From: Shimia sp. R9_2
GTDB taxonomy: Bacteria; Pseudomonadota; Alphaproteobacteria; Rhodobacterales; Rhodobacteraceae
Assembly: GCF_017743735.1 (NCBI RefSeq)
Contig: NZ_JAGHRO010000006.1
Coordinates: forward strand, 1-64,000
DNA length: 64,000 nucleotides
Reading direction: 5' to 3'
Shown here: in pieces, positions 1 through 7,723 of the stretch
How positions within the stretch are numbered: position 1 is the stretch's first letter
Layout of the letters: the number at the start of each line of letters is the position of its first letter
Position numbers and translations under genes: made by a program
Notes under the pieces: generated by a model
What the model saw: the letters and a program-made list of their open reading frames with translations, nothing else
Told to the model about the DNA's origin: nothing
Database searches by the model: none

Positions 1-165
1 CCGCGCAAGCCGAGGAAGCTCTGTGGAAGCATCAGGGGCGAAGTCGAGGGTGTGGCCGAAGGGCAACGTTGTGAGGGGTTTGGGCTTCTTGGATTGACCA
101 GAGTTTCTGCCGAGCTGAGGCCAGTGTACGGTCTCTAAAATTTCGCGTGTACCGGGAATAGGCAT
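1..165 (-). CDS. Partial unidentified reading frame leaving the window at position 1
   Basis: Seen: an ATG at 165 on the minus strand opens a frame of 55 codons with no stop to the window edge, beginning MPIPGTREILETVHWPQLG. It is divergent from the membrane-protein gene that starts at 176, so only 10 bases separate the two start codons. The composition (Pro, Leu, Thr, charged residues) is protein-like, but I recognise no family. It could be the N-terminus of a gene lying to the left of the window, or a chance open frame. The role is unknown. Confidence 0.35.
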   Translation of the reverse strand, partial: MPIPGTREILETVHWPQLGRNSGQSKKPKPLTTLPFGHTLDFAPDASTELPRLAR

Positions 166-175
166 AGATTTAACA

Positions 176-700
176 ATGCGAGACAAAAGAAATGATTGGC
201 TAGTTTTGGTCATTTTGTTTGGGTCAATGGTTCTCATATGGAGTATTGAGAAGGTACTTTTTCAACAGGTTTCCAGATCAAGTTTTGAGCGGTTCTACGA
301 TGTTTTCCTCATAGGAAATCGTTTTGAATATCTCGCTGAATCCTCCAGCAGTGCGGTGTACTTTTTTGCTGCTTTCTTAGTCGCTGCACCCATCACGCTC
401 TTTGTCTACTTCATCTATTTCGTGTTTATCGGTTTCGATGACGCTGCGATTGAAGAGAAATTGGGAGCCGAGAATGGCTTTCTAAAGGGGATTGCGTCTG
501 TTGTTTTTTTGGGCGCAGCCGCTTGTTGGGCCGCTTTTTTTTCTTCCCTCACTGACTACAAGGGTGCTCAGTCTAAAGTGGCGTTTTTTCTCACAACTGA
601 GGCTGCCCCGGTATTCTATGGAGGCTTAATTTTCGGCATTTGTTTGGTCGGATATGCTTGCGTTGTTTTGATCCGGAGGACGCTGAAGAAACATGTCTAA
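176..700 (+). CDS. Hypothetical four-helix membrane protein, AT-rich
   Basis: Seen: 174 residues with four hydrophobic stretches at about residues 8-27, 61-86, 105-122 and 143-165, and a basic C-terminus (RRTLKKHV), so it is very probably an inner-membrane protein. I recognise no family or catalytic motif. The DNA is clearly richer in A and T, with runs of T, than the rest of the window, which suggests transfer or weak expression. The start at 176 has no clear Shine-Dalgarno sequence. The neighbours (a divergent truncated frame and a long geneless stretch) give no clue to its job. Coding status is likely from its length and the clean membrane pattern. Confidence 0.65.
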   Translation: MRDKRNDWLVLVILFGSMVLIWSIEKVLFQQVSRSSFERFYDVFLIGNRFEYLAESSSSAVYFFAAFLVAAPITLFVYFIYFVFIGFDDAAIEEKLGAENGFLKGIASVVFLGAAACWAAFFSSLTDYKGAQSKVAFFLTTEAAPVFYGGLIFGICLVGYACVVLIRRTLKKHV

Positions 701-1187
701 CGATTTTGGGGTAGACGGGAATACCGTGGCAGATAGCAAACAGTGCACCGACCGAAATGCGCCAAATCTTTTATTCTCGAAGAATACTAGCAGACGCAGG
801 AAATGCCTTTGCTGACGGCGGTTAATGCTCGGATTGGGGAAAGCGACCCGTGATTGTGCCCCGGATCTAGGCTATCGGGCCGAGAGCTTCTGCGTCGGGT
901 GCCCACGAAACGCCGACCAGAGTGACTTTCCGCTCCTATGCCGGTAATGGGGGCGAGAGGCTTCTTTCGAGCTCCATTATCTGACGACGCCTCTCGCGCC
1001 TTGGAGTGACATTGCTAAGGGCATAGTACAGAGTGCGCTTGGAAGGAGTTCCCTAACTACCAGTGCAGAGCATCATCCCAACACACGTCAACAGCGACAA
1101 CCCGAGCGCCACAGTTTCCCTGTTTGAGACTACTGAACTCCCCTCTGACCATCAAAAGAGGCGCCAAGCAGCTCTCAACCCCGCGGT
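701..1187. other. About 490 bases without a convincing gene
   Basis: Seen: after the membrane-protein stop there is no frame with both a ribosome site and protein-like composition. A 9-base inverted repeat (GCGAGAGGC at 953-961 and its complement at 989-997, 27-base loop) could form a hairpin but has no T-tract. A 40-codon frame from 693 is unconvincing. The right end lies beyond the 3' end of the tetR gene. I see no tRNA or repeat array here. Confidence 0.4.
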
Positions 1188-1748
1188 TCACTCGCCCTCT
1201 TCCAGAAGGTGTTGCAGTCGGCCGCGCCAGTCTTGTCGGGAAGAGCCGGATTTGCCGATGGATTGAAACCCGAAATAGAGATGCAGGATCACATCTGCCA
1301 GCTCTTCTCTGTAAGCTGCGGTTTGGCCCACCCCCTTGGCGTCCAGAACCGACAAGATGCCACCACGCAGTCGGTCTGCCATGTCTTGTGTCTTGCGGGC
1401 GACATCGGGGTTTTCGGGGGCGACCTCGACCATGGCGTTGCAGATAAAACAGCCAAAGCTCGATTTGTCTGAGGGGGTAAACATCGGCATCAGGCAGTCT
1501 GTGGCGGAGCTCTCTTCGCATCCACGCAGGATGCCAAGCGTGGTGGTCACGACTGTCTGATCATAGCGTTCCAGTGCCGCTTGATAGACGCTCTCCTTAT
1601 CCTCAAACGCCTTGTAGAAGCTCCCGCGGGTCAGACCCATCGCGGCAAGCAAGTCTGGCAGGTTGGTTGCTTTGTAGCCCTGGCGCCAGAATATCTCCAT
1701 GGCACCATCCATCGCCTGATCGATGTCAAATTCCCTAGGTCTCGCCAT
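1188..1748 (-). CDS. TetR/AcrR-family transcriptional regulator
   Basis: Seen: 186 residues, the usual size for the family. The N-terminus (MARPREFDIDQAM) is followed by a helix-turn-helix at about residues 25-48 containing YKATNLPDLLAAMGLTRGSF and then YKAFEDKESVY, the classical TetR/AcrR DNA-binding signature. The C-terminal half is the variable ligand and dimer domain and contains Cys-rich FGCFICNAMVEVA, a segment common in the YxaF/LmrA-like branch. The gene is divergent from the YHS-protein gene, and an inverted repeat lies between them. Inference: it represses itself and the YHS gene. The inducer cannot be read from the sequence. Confidence 0.9.
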   Translation of the reverse strand: MARPREFDIDQAMDGAMEIFWRQGYKATNLPDLLAAMGLTRGSFYKAFEDKESVYQAALERYDQTVVTTTLGILRGCEESSATDCLMPMFTPSDKSSFGCFICNAMVEVAPENPDVARKTQDMADRLRGGILSVLDAKGVGQTAAYREELADVILHLYFGFQSIGKSGSSRQDWRGRLQHLLEEGE

Positions 1749-1833
1749 TTGCCTCTCGTCTTTCCAAATGTGTCTGCGTGCTCACATCGATGTGATTTGT
1801 ACCATTCGGTTCCCAATGTTACATCATTCCCCA

Positions 1834-1855
1834 TAAGGAACCAAGCAGTTCCTAA
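1834..1855. promoter_or_regulatory. Candidate TetR operator between divergent genes
   Basis: Seen: the inverted repeat AGGAAC (1836-1841) and GTTCCT (1848-1853), separated by 6 bases, sits just upstream of the AAGGAG ribosome site (about 1872-1877) of the YHS gene. A further half-site GGTTCC lies at about 1808-1813. Family knowledge: TetR regulators often bind palindromes in the divergent spacer next to their own gene. The assignment is inference. Confidence 0.45.
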
Positions 1856-1884
1856 CGAGATCCAAAACGCTAAGGAGTTTCCAA

Positions 1885-2355
1885 ATGCAAATCTTCAAGA
1901 CACTGGTTACCGGCGCAGCTCTGTCTGTTGCTCTCGCAACGTCTTCCATCGCCGCAGGCGTTGAACTGAACGCAAGCTCCACTGGCCTGGCACTGCAGGG
2001 CTACGACCCGGTTGCATACTTCACCCAAGGTGAACCAACCAAAGGTGACTACCGCATCTCTTCCATCTACAACGACGCGACTTACCGCTTCGCTAACGAA
2101 GAGCACAAAGCTGCTTTTGAAGCAGATCCAGAAGCCTACCTGCCTCAGTACGGCGGTTACTGCGCCTTTGGTGCGGCCATGGGCTTCAAATTCGACGGTG
2201 ACCCAGAGTACTGGAAAATCGTTGACGGCGAACTGTTCCTGAACCTGTCTCAAGACATTCAGGTGCGCTGGGAAGAAGACGTCCCTGGCTTCATCGAGCG
2301 CGCAGACACCAACTGGACTGACATCGCTGACAAAGCACCGGAAGCCCTTCAATAA
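1885..2355 (+). CDS. Secreted YHS-domain protein
   Basis: Seen: 156 residues with a Sec signal peptide (about residues 1-24, ending in SSIAAG). A YHS-type domain follows: LQGYDPVAYFTQGEPTKG, a central YRFANEEHKAAFEADPEAYLP and the closing YGGYCAFGAAMG. The first two are the family hallmark of small periplasmic proteins suspected of binding metal or a cofactor. The C-terminal part (about 110-156) is an acidic extension. An AAGGAG ribosome site lies 7 bases before the ATG. The codons are unusually uniform (CTG, AAC, GAA, AAA, GAC), unlike the neighbours, which suggests high expression. It is divergent from a TetR gene that probably controls it, and a strong terminator follows. Confidence 0.85.
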   Translation: MQIFKTLVTGAALSVALATSSIAAGVELNASSTGLALQGYDPVAYFTQGEPTKGDYRISSIYNDATYRFANEEHKAAFEADPEAYLPQYGGYCAFGAAMGFKFDGDPEYWKIVDGELFLNLSQDIQVRWEEDVPGFIERADTNWTDIADKAPEALQ

Positions 2356-2382
2356 CCCCTGACGACTTCCGTCTTCCCCCAG

Positions 2383-2414
2383 AGCCCCTGCCTTCCCCGG
2401 CAGGGGCTTTTTTG
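2383..2414 (+). terminator. Rho-independent terminator of the YHS gene
   Basis: Seen: a perfect 10-base-pair stem (AGCCCCTGCC at 2383-2392 with GGCAGGGGCT at 2399-2408), a 6-base loop and a following T-tract, 27 bases after the stop codon of the YHS gene. Confidence 0.92.
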
Positions 2415-2455
2415 CGCCTGAGGAAGTTCGTTGATGTGTGTGTGGCGAGGGAATG

Positions 2456-2532
2456 TGGCGACCCCGGCAGGATTCGAACCTGCAACCTGCCCCTTAGGAG
2501 GGGGCTGCTCTATCCAGTTGAGCCACGGGGCC
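2456..2532 (-). tRNA. tRNA-Arg (anticodon CCT)
   Basis: Seen: read on the minus strand, the sequence folds as a complete cloverleaf. The acceptor GGCCCCG pairs with CGGGGTC, the D stem is GCTC/GAGC, the anticodon stem GCCCC/GGGGC encloses loop CTCCTAA (anticodon CCT), the T stem GCAGG/CCTGC encloses TTCGAAT, the discriminator is G and CCA is encoded. It reads the rare AGG arginine codon. There is no integrase or att-like duplication beside it in this window. Confidence 0.97.
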
Positions 2533-2610
2533 GTGGTGTATGTGTTCTAGCGGCGATGTTTTGGAATGTCATGGGCGATGTTTGGTACTTGTTACGCGCC
2601 CTCGGCCGCT

Positions 2611-3093
2611 TCAGACCTTCTCAGAAAAATCCGCCACCACTTGGGCATAGACTTCACGTTTGAACGGCACGATGTTGTCGACCAAATCACCGACCGGAAG
2701 CCAGCGCCATTCGGAAAACTCCGGATGATCCACCGCGATATTCACATCGCGATCGGTGCCGTGGAAGCGCAGAAGAAACCACTTTTGTTTCTGTCCACGA
2801 AAGCGGCCCTTCCAGATGCGTGGCACGATGTCATGCGGCAGATCATAGGCGATCCAGTCTGCGGTTTCCGCTTCGACCGTCACCAGATCTGCAGAGACGC
2901 CAGTTTCCTCTTCGAGCTCACGTAGGGCGGCGTCTTTGGCGCTTTCGCCTTTGTCGATCCCGCCTTGGGGCATCTGCCAAGCTGGGACCTCGCTGTCGAG
3001 GCGCTGGCCGACGAACACATGGCCGTCGCCATTCACCAGCATCACACCCACGTTTTCACGGTAGGGCAATTTTGCGATCTCTTCTGGTGTCAT
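2611..3093 (-). CDS. rppH: RNA pyrophosphohydrolase RppH (Nudix)
   Basis: Removes pyrophosphate from the 5' triphosphate of mRNAs, opening them to RNase E decay. Seen: 160 residues from [20 protein letters not shown], the RppH-type N-terminus. The Nudix box is complete at about residues 36-58 ([20 protein letters not shown] followed by TG), including the REL-EE metal-binding core. Upstream, the ATG at 3093 is preceded by a GGGAG ribosome site, so I prefer it to an in-frame ATG 10 codons earlier. The C-terminal [13 protein letters not shown] fits the family. The plant-pathogen name ialA/nudH is the same family. Confidence 0.92.
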   Translation of the reverse strand: MTPEEIAKLPYRENVGVMLVNGDGHVFVGQRLDSEVPAWQMPQGGIDKGESAKDAALRELEEETGVSADLVTVEAETADWIAYDLPHDIVPRIWKGRFRGQKQKWFLLRFHGTDRDVNIAVDHPEFSEWRWLPVGDLVDNIVPFKREVYAQVVADFSEKV

Positions 3094-3149
3094 AACGGGC
3101 TCCCTGACTTGATGGTGTCTCACTGGTATCGCCCCTGAAAGAGGGTCGC

Positions 3150-3183
3150 AAATGAAAACAGCCCCGCGCGGGCAGGGCTGTTT
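3150..3183 (-). terminator. Terminator of the deoC-ALDH operon
   Basis: Seen: a 9-base-pair stem AAACAGCCC (3156-3164) with GGGCTGTTT (3175-3183). Read on the minus strand it is followed by TTTTCATTT. It lies about 20 bases downstream of the dehydrogenase stop and before rppH, so it separates the two minus-strand units. Confidence 0.8.
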
Positions 3184-3203
3184 CGACTTCCAGAGGGCGG
3201 GCC

Positions 3204-5549
3204 TTATTCGCCGTAAGGCACCCAGATGTTTTTGACCTCGGTTGCGGCCTGCAGGAAGGCGCGCCCTTCACCATCAGCGCTCTGCCAGTCGCGGGCAGCG
3301 CCGTTGTTGACCCAGGTGCGCTTCAGGTTGCCCGCGCTTGCGGCCTCAATCTCCTGCGCCAAGTCGGTGCTGGAGAACGACCAAACCGCATCAACGTCCA
3401 GATGCCCGGCCAGCGAGCCTGCGAGTTCCGCGTGAGAGCCGGTGAGAATGTTCACCACACCGGCTGGCACATCGGAGGTTTCCAGCACCTGATAGAAATC
3501 AGTTGCTGCGAGCGGGAAAGCCTCGGAGGCGACAAGCACGGCGCGGTTGCCCATTGCGATGGCTGGAGCCATGGCAGAGATCAGGCCAAGAAGCGGGGCT
3601 TCGTCAGCACAGAGCGCGCCGATCACACCGACCGGTTCCTTCATGGCAAGGGCGACGCCACGAATGGGCACGCCATGGGCTTGGCCGTCGTATTTGTCGG
3701 CCCAGGCCGCATAGGTGAAGAGACGGCTGATCGCGACGTCAACTTCGTTTGCGCCATCTTTGCCGCCGGTCAGCGCGTCGATGCGGCGCGCGAACTCTTC
3801 GCTGCGGGCGGAGAGGTTTTCGGCAATGTAGTAAAGGATTTGCGCTCGCAGGTGGCCAGTGGTGCCGGACCAGCCTTTGGCCGCATGCGCAGCCTCGACA
3901 GCGTTGCGCACATCTTTGCGGTTGGCGATCGGCGCCTGGCCAAGCAGTGCGCCGTTTTTGCCGTAGATATTCTGGCTGTAACCGCCATCCGGGCGCGCCT
4001 GTTTACCACCGACATAGAGCTTGGGTGTGCGGTCCAGCGGATCCACCGGGCCTTTGTCACCGGTGAAGGCTTCAACCGGCTTGAGTGCTTTGGCGGTGCC
4101 TTTAGGCTTGGTGTAGGCGGCAAGTCCTTCCCAGCCCCCCTCGCGGCCGTAGCCACTTTCACGCACGCCGCCAAAGCCGGCGGCGGCATCAAAGAGATTG
4201 GTGGCGTTCACCCAAACCACGCCGGCAGCGAGTTTGGGCGCGATGTCGAGCGCAAGGTTGACGTTCTCCGTCCACAATGTCGCGGCCAAGCCATAACGTG
4301 TGTTGTTGGCCAGCTGTACCGCCTCAGATGGGGTGCGGAAGGTGGTGGAGACGAGCACCGGGCCAAAAATCTCTTCCTGCATCAGCTTGGAGGAGGGGGC
4401 GAGGCCAGTGATCAGTGTGGGGGGATAGAAGCAGCCTTCCACCGGCATGTCGATGGCGGCTTGGTAGGTTTCACCCTCTGTGTTGCTTGCGACCATCTCG
4501 GTGATGGTTTGTAACTGCACCGGATCCACCACAGCGCCCACATCAATGCATTTGTCCAGCGGGTTGCCAATGCGCAGCCCGTCCATGCGCGCCTTCAGCT
4601 TGGCGTGGAAGCGCTCGGCAATGCCTTCTTGCACCAGCAGGCGGGACCCTGCGCAGCAGACTTGGCCTTGGTTGAACCAGATTGCATCCACCAGACCTTC
4701 GATGGCGCTGTCGATGTCTGCGTCTTCAAACACGATGTAGGGTGATTTGCCGCCGAGCTCCAGCGTGAGAGACTTGCCGGATCCAGCAGTGGCTTCGCGG
4801 ATGCGCTTGCCCACAACGGTGGAGCCGGTGAAGGCCACTTTGTTGACGTCGTCATGCGTGGTGATCATTTCGCCGACGGCGCCGTCACCGGTAACGATGT
4901 TCACCACGCCCGCAGGCAGGCCCGCCTGTTGGCAAATGTCAGCAAAGAGCAGCGCGGTAAGGGAGGTATACTCCGCCGGTTTCAGCACCACAGTGTTGCC
5001 CATGGCAAGCGCAGGGGCCACTTTCCACGCCAGCATCAGCAGCGGGAAGTTCCATGGGATGATCTGGCCGCAAACACCAAGCGCTTGAGCGTTGGGCAGC
5101 TCTGCTTCCATCAGCTGCGCCATGCCAGCGTGATAGTAGAAATGGCGCTGCACCAGCGGGATGTCGATGTCGCGGCTTTCGCGGATCGGCTTGCCGTTAT
5201 CCAGTGTCTCCAGAACTGCAAACAGGCGCGCGTGTTTCTGCAGCAGGCGCGCAATGGCATAAAGGTATTTTGCGCGGCTATGCCCGCCAAGACCTTCCCA
5301 TTTGCCCTGGGCCTTGCGCGCCGCCTTGACCGCGGCATTGACCTCATCTTGGGAGGCTTGCGTCAGGTCTGCCAGCGTTTCGCCATTGGCGGGGTTCTTG
5401 GATTGGAAGTCCTTGCGCGGCGCGGTCCAGGCACCGTCGACGAAATGGCCGAAGGCCGCGCCTTGATCGACGATCCAAGCCAGCGCATCTGCGGCGCTTT
5501 CTGGGGCAGGGCCATAATCCATGGTCTCAAAAATCTCTTTTACGGTCAT
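3204..5549 (-). CDS. Two-domain aldehyde dehydrogenase, ALDH16 type
   Basis: Oxidises an aldehyde to the acid with NAD(P)+. Seen: 781 residues, far longer than an ordinary ALDH (about 500). Domain 1 (about 1-490) has the full set: [22 protein letters not shown], the Glu motif LELGGKSP and the catalytic Cys in [11 protein letters not shown]. Domain 2 (about 510-781) repeats the fold ([33 protein letters not shown]) but has no catalytic Cys, and it ends NIWVPYGE. This is the ALDH16 architecture known from bacteria and animals. The start MTVKEIFE (5549) has a GAAAGG ribosome site; earlier ATGs do not. It follows deoC by 19 bases, so acetaldehyde from deoxyribose phosphate is a plausible substrate (inference). 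Confidence 0.9.
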   Translation of the reverse strand: MTVKEIFETMDYGPAPESAADALAWIVDQGAAFGHFVDGAWTAPRKDFQSKNPANGETLADLTQASQDEVNAAVKAARKAQGKWEGLGGHSRAKYLYAIARLLQKHARLFAVLETLDNGKPIRESRDIDIPLVQRHFYYHAGMAQLMEAELPNAQALGVCGQIIPWNFPLLMLAWKVAPALAMGNTVVLKPAEYTSLTALLFADICQQAGLPAGVVNIVTGDGAVGEMITTHDDVNKVAFTGSTVVGKRIREATAGSGKSLTLELGGKSPYIVFEDADIDSAIEGLVDAIWFNQGQVCCAGSRLLVQEGIAERFHAKLKARMDGLRIGNPLDKCIDVGAVVDPVQLQTITEMVASNTEGETYQAAIDMPVEGCFYPPTLITGLAPSSKLMQEEIFGPVLVSTTFRTPSEAVQLANNTRYGLAATLWTENVNLALDIAPKLAAGVVWVNATNLFDAAAGFGGVRESGYGREGGWEGLAAYTKPKGTAKALKPVEAFTGDKGPVDPLDRTPKLYVGGKQARPDGGYSQNIYGKNGALLGQAPIANRKDVRNAVEAAHAAKGWSGTTGHLRAQILYYIAENLSARSEEFARRIDALTGGKDGANEVDVAISRLFTYAAWADKYDGQAHGVPIRGVALAMKEPVGVIGALCADEAPLLGLISAMAPAIAMGNRAVLVASEAFPLAATDFYQVLETSDVPAGVVNILTGSHAELAGSLAGHLDVDAVWSFSSTDLAQEIEAASAGNLKRTWVNNGAARDWQSADGEGRAFLQAATEVKNIWVPYGE

Positions 5550-5568
5550 CGTGTCAGCCTTTCTCGGA

Positions 5569-6561
5569 TCAAGCCATCGCGTGGCGGCAGGAGGCCGAGT
5601 ATTGGCCGGTGACGTGGTGTTCGAGCTGGCGTTCGATGTCGCCGAGCAGGGAAGATGCGCCAAAGCGGAAGAGGTCAGGCTGCAACCAGCGGTCTCCCAG
5701 CTCGTCCTTGATCAACGACAGATAAACGAGCGCGTCTTTGGCTTTGGAAATGCCGCCCGCAGGTTTGTAACCCACGCGGAAACCTGTGCGCTCATAATAG
5801 TCACGGATCGCGCGGACCATCACGAGGGTGACGGGCAGGGTCGCGTTCACGCTTTCCTTGCCGGTGGAGGTCTTGATGAAATCAGCGCCTGCCATCATGC
5901 AGACAAGCGAAGCCTTTGCCACATTGCGCAGTGTGCCCAGTTCGCCAGTCGCCAGAATGGCTTTCACATGGGCATCGCCGCAAGCCTCACGCATGTCTTT
6001 CATTTCATCATACAAAGCCTGCCAGTTGCCCTGCAGCACGTGACGGCGGGTGATGACGATGTCAATTTCTTCAGCACCTGCTTTTACGCTCTCGCCAATT
6101 TCGGCAATGCGCAGATGATAGGGAGAAAGGCCCGCAGGAAAACCGGTTGACACCGCCGCCACAGGAATGCCGGTGCCTTTGAGGGCATTTACCGCGGTTT
6201 CGACCATATCGTGATACACGCAGACCGCTCCCGTGGTCAGGCCTTCCATGCCAAGTGCGGCCAGCAGGTCGGCGCGGACAGGCTGGGCGGCTTTGGCTGC
6301 AAGGCGTTCAACGCGGCCTTCGGTGTCATCCCCGGAGAGCGTCGTCAGGTCGATCAGCGAAATTGCCTTGCACAACCAGGCCGCCTGGTAGTCTTTTTTG
6401 ACAGACCGGCGGCCCGGCAGCGTCTTGGCGCGGCGTTCAATAGCTGAGGTGTTGGCCTGCGCACTGCGCACCCAGTCCAGATCCAGCGCCATGCCGGGGT
6501 TGCGCGGCTCCAATGCGGTGGGCAGCTGATGCCCTTCGGAGGTCAGTGTTGACGTAGCCAT
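5569..6561 (-). CDS. deoC: Deoxyribose-phosphate aldolase
   Basis: Cleaves 2-deoxyribose 5-phosphate to acetaldehyde and glyceraldehyde 3-phosphate in deoxynucleoside catabolism. Seen: 330 residues. The Schiff-base lysine lies in ADFIKTSTGK and the second conserved lysine in VGYKPAGGI; ISLIDLTTL, the family's N-terminal motif, is also present. The start MATSTLTS (6561) follows an AGGATAGG ribosome site; an upstream in-frame ATG at 6621 lacks one. It is the first gene of a two-gene unit with the ALDH16-type dehydrogenase, which could consume the acetaldehyde. A perfect 14-base palindrome at 6651-6664 is a candidate operator. It is divergent from sitA. Confidence 0.93.
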   Translation of the reverse strand: MATSTLTSEGHQLPTALEPRNPGMALDLDWVRSAQANTSAIERRAKTLPGRRSVKKDYQAAWLCKAISLIDLTTLSGDDTEGRVERLAAKAAQPVRADLLAALGMEGLTTGAVCVYHDMVETAVNALKGTGIPVAAVSTGFPAGLSPYHLRIAEIGESVKAGAEEIDIVITRRHVLQGNWQALYDEMKDMREACGDAHVKAILATGELGTLRNVAKASLVCMMAGADFIKTSTGKESVNATLPVTLVMVRAIRDYYERTGFRVGYKPAGGISKAKDALVYLSLIKDELGDRWLQPDLFRFGASSLLGDIERQLEHHVTGQYSASCRHAMA

Positions 6562-6650
6562 CGGCCTATCCTGTTGCGAAAAACAGGCTTCAAAATGCCC
6601 TACAATATGAGTGCTTGGCAAGGTATGGTGGCGCGCATTTGCTCATTTTT

Positions 6651-6664
6651 TGACCATATGGTCA
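6651..6664. promoter_or_regulatory. Perfect palindrome upstream of deoC
   Basis: Seen: TGACCATATGGTCA, a perfect 14-base palindrome about 90 bases upstream of the deoC start and about 30 bases from the sitA -35 element. Its form suits a dimeric repressor (GntR- or DeoR-like). Which gene it controls is inference; deoC is the nearer candidate because sitA has its own metal box. Confidence 0.45.
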
Positions 6665-6694
6665 GGTAAAAGATGCGAATAAGTCGCAATAGCG

Positions 6695-6723
6695 TTGACA
6701 TATTTGAGAATGGTTCTCATATT
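6695..6723 (+). promoter_or_regulatory. sitA promoter with overlapping Mur/Fur-type box
   Basis: Seen: a perfect -35 TTGACA (6695-6700), a 17-base spacer and a -10-like CATATT (6718-6723). The inverted repeat TGAGAA-TGG-TTCTCA (6705-6719) fills the spacer and reaches the -10. Family knowledge: Fur-family regulators bind such 6-3-6 repeats, and in Rhodobacterales the Fur homologue Mur represses sitABCD when manganese is plentiful. The overlap predicts repression by blocking RNA polymerase. Confidence 0.8.
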
Positions 6724-6750
6724 CAATCTGAACTGGTGAATGAGGGCAGA

Positions 6751-7713
6751 ATGCGATTCTCTCGGCGCGACTTTATTTTGACAACCATAGCGACAAGTTT
6801 GGGTGGTGCGATGCCCGCATTCGCTGCTGGCAAGCTGCAGGTTGTGGCGACCACCGGGATGATTGCCGACACGGCGCGCCGCATTGGCGGAGACCTGGTC
6901 GCAGTAAAGGGGCTGATGGGACCGGGTGTTGATCCGCATGCTTACCGCCAGACCCGCACCGATATCGTGGCACTGACCAAGGCGGACCTTGTGTTGTGGC
7001 ACGGCCTCTATCTCGAAGCGCAGATGGAAGAGTTTTTCCACAAGCTGGAGAAGCGCGGCACCGTTGTTGCGGTGACAGACACATTGCCAAAGACACTTTT
7101 GCGCGGCCACGACGACTATGAGGACAAATTTGATCCTCACGTCTGGATGGATCCAAAGCTCTGGGTCTTTGTCGCAGAGCGTATCCGCGACGCACTTACA
7201 GAGAAGATGCCGGAAGCCGCTGCGCAGTTTGAGGCCAATACCGTAGAGTTTCTGGCGGAGCTTAATGCGCTGAGTGACTATGCGGCCAACGCGTTGACCT
7301 CCGTACCGCAAGAGGCGCGCATTTTGCTGACAGCCCATGATGCCTTTGGGTATTTTGGTCAGGCCTATGGGTTTGAGGTTATGGGCATCCAAGGCATTTC
7401 AACCGAGTCAGAGGCCGGTTTGAACCGGATTGGTGAGCTGGTTGATATGCTGGTCGCGCGCCAGATCGGTGCCGTGTTTGTCGAAAGCTCCGTCTCTGAC
7501 CGTTCGATCCGCGCCCTTGTTGAAGGCGCTGCGGCCAAGGGCCATGAGGTTGCGATTGGCGGCGAGCTTTACTCGGATGCCATGGGGGCGGAAGGCGCCT
7601 ATGAAGGCACCTATGTCGGTATGATTGACCACAACATCACTGTGATTTCACGGGCGCTTGGCGGACAGGCTCCGGTGCGCGGGATGTCTGGTGATCTGAC
7701 GGTTGGGTCATAA
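6751..7713 (+). CDS. sitA: Manganese/iron ABC transporter substrate-binding protein
   Basis: Periplasmic cluster A-I binding protein for Mn2+ (or Fe2+). Seen: 320 residues. A signal peptide at about 1-26 contains SRRDFILTT followed by a hydrophobic stretch and PAFAA, so a twin-arginine (Tat) signal is likely. Metal ligands are expected in DPHAYRQ (His), FDPHVWMD (His), the Glu in QGISTESEAG and the Asp near the end (MIDHN). The start at 6751 follows GAGGGCAG; an upstream ATG at 6673 would put the metal box inside the gene. It is the first gene of sitABCD, with 10 bases to sitB. The promoter carries a Mur-type box. Zinc is an alternative substrate, but a separate znu system exists at 60-63 kb. 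Confidence 0.9.
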   Translation: MRFSRRDFILTTIATSLGGAMPAFAAGKLQVVATTGMIADTARRIGGDLVAVKGLMGPGVDPHAYRQTRTDIVALTKADLVLWHGLYLEAQMEEFFHKLEKRGTVVAVTDTLPKTLLRGHDDYEDKFDPHVWMDPKLWVFVAERIRDALTEKMPEAAAQFEANTVEFLAELNALSDYAANALTSVPQEARILLTAHDAFGYFGQAYGFEVMGIQGISTESEAGLNRIGELVDMLVARQIGAVFVESSVSDRSIRALVEGAAAKGHEVAIGGELYSDAMGAEGAYEGTYVGMIDHNITVISRALGGQAPVRGMSGDLTVGS

Positions 7714-7723
7714 GGAGAAAGAG

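Noticed and set aside
693..818. Small frame overlapping the end of the membrane-protein gene
   Set aside because: About 40 codons, no ribosome site, no family likeness, composition not convincing.
2456..2532. tRNA-Arg as an integration site
   Set aside because: No integrase gene, no duplicated 3' tRNA end and no foreign-looking block next to it; both neighbours are ordinary core genes.
3402..4514. 370-codon open frame on the plus strand
   Set aside because: It lies fully antisense to the ALDH16-type dehydrogenase, has no ribosome site and no recognisable motif; it is a shadow of high-GC coding sequence.
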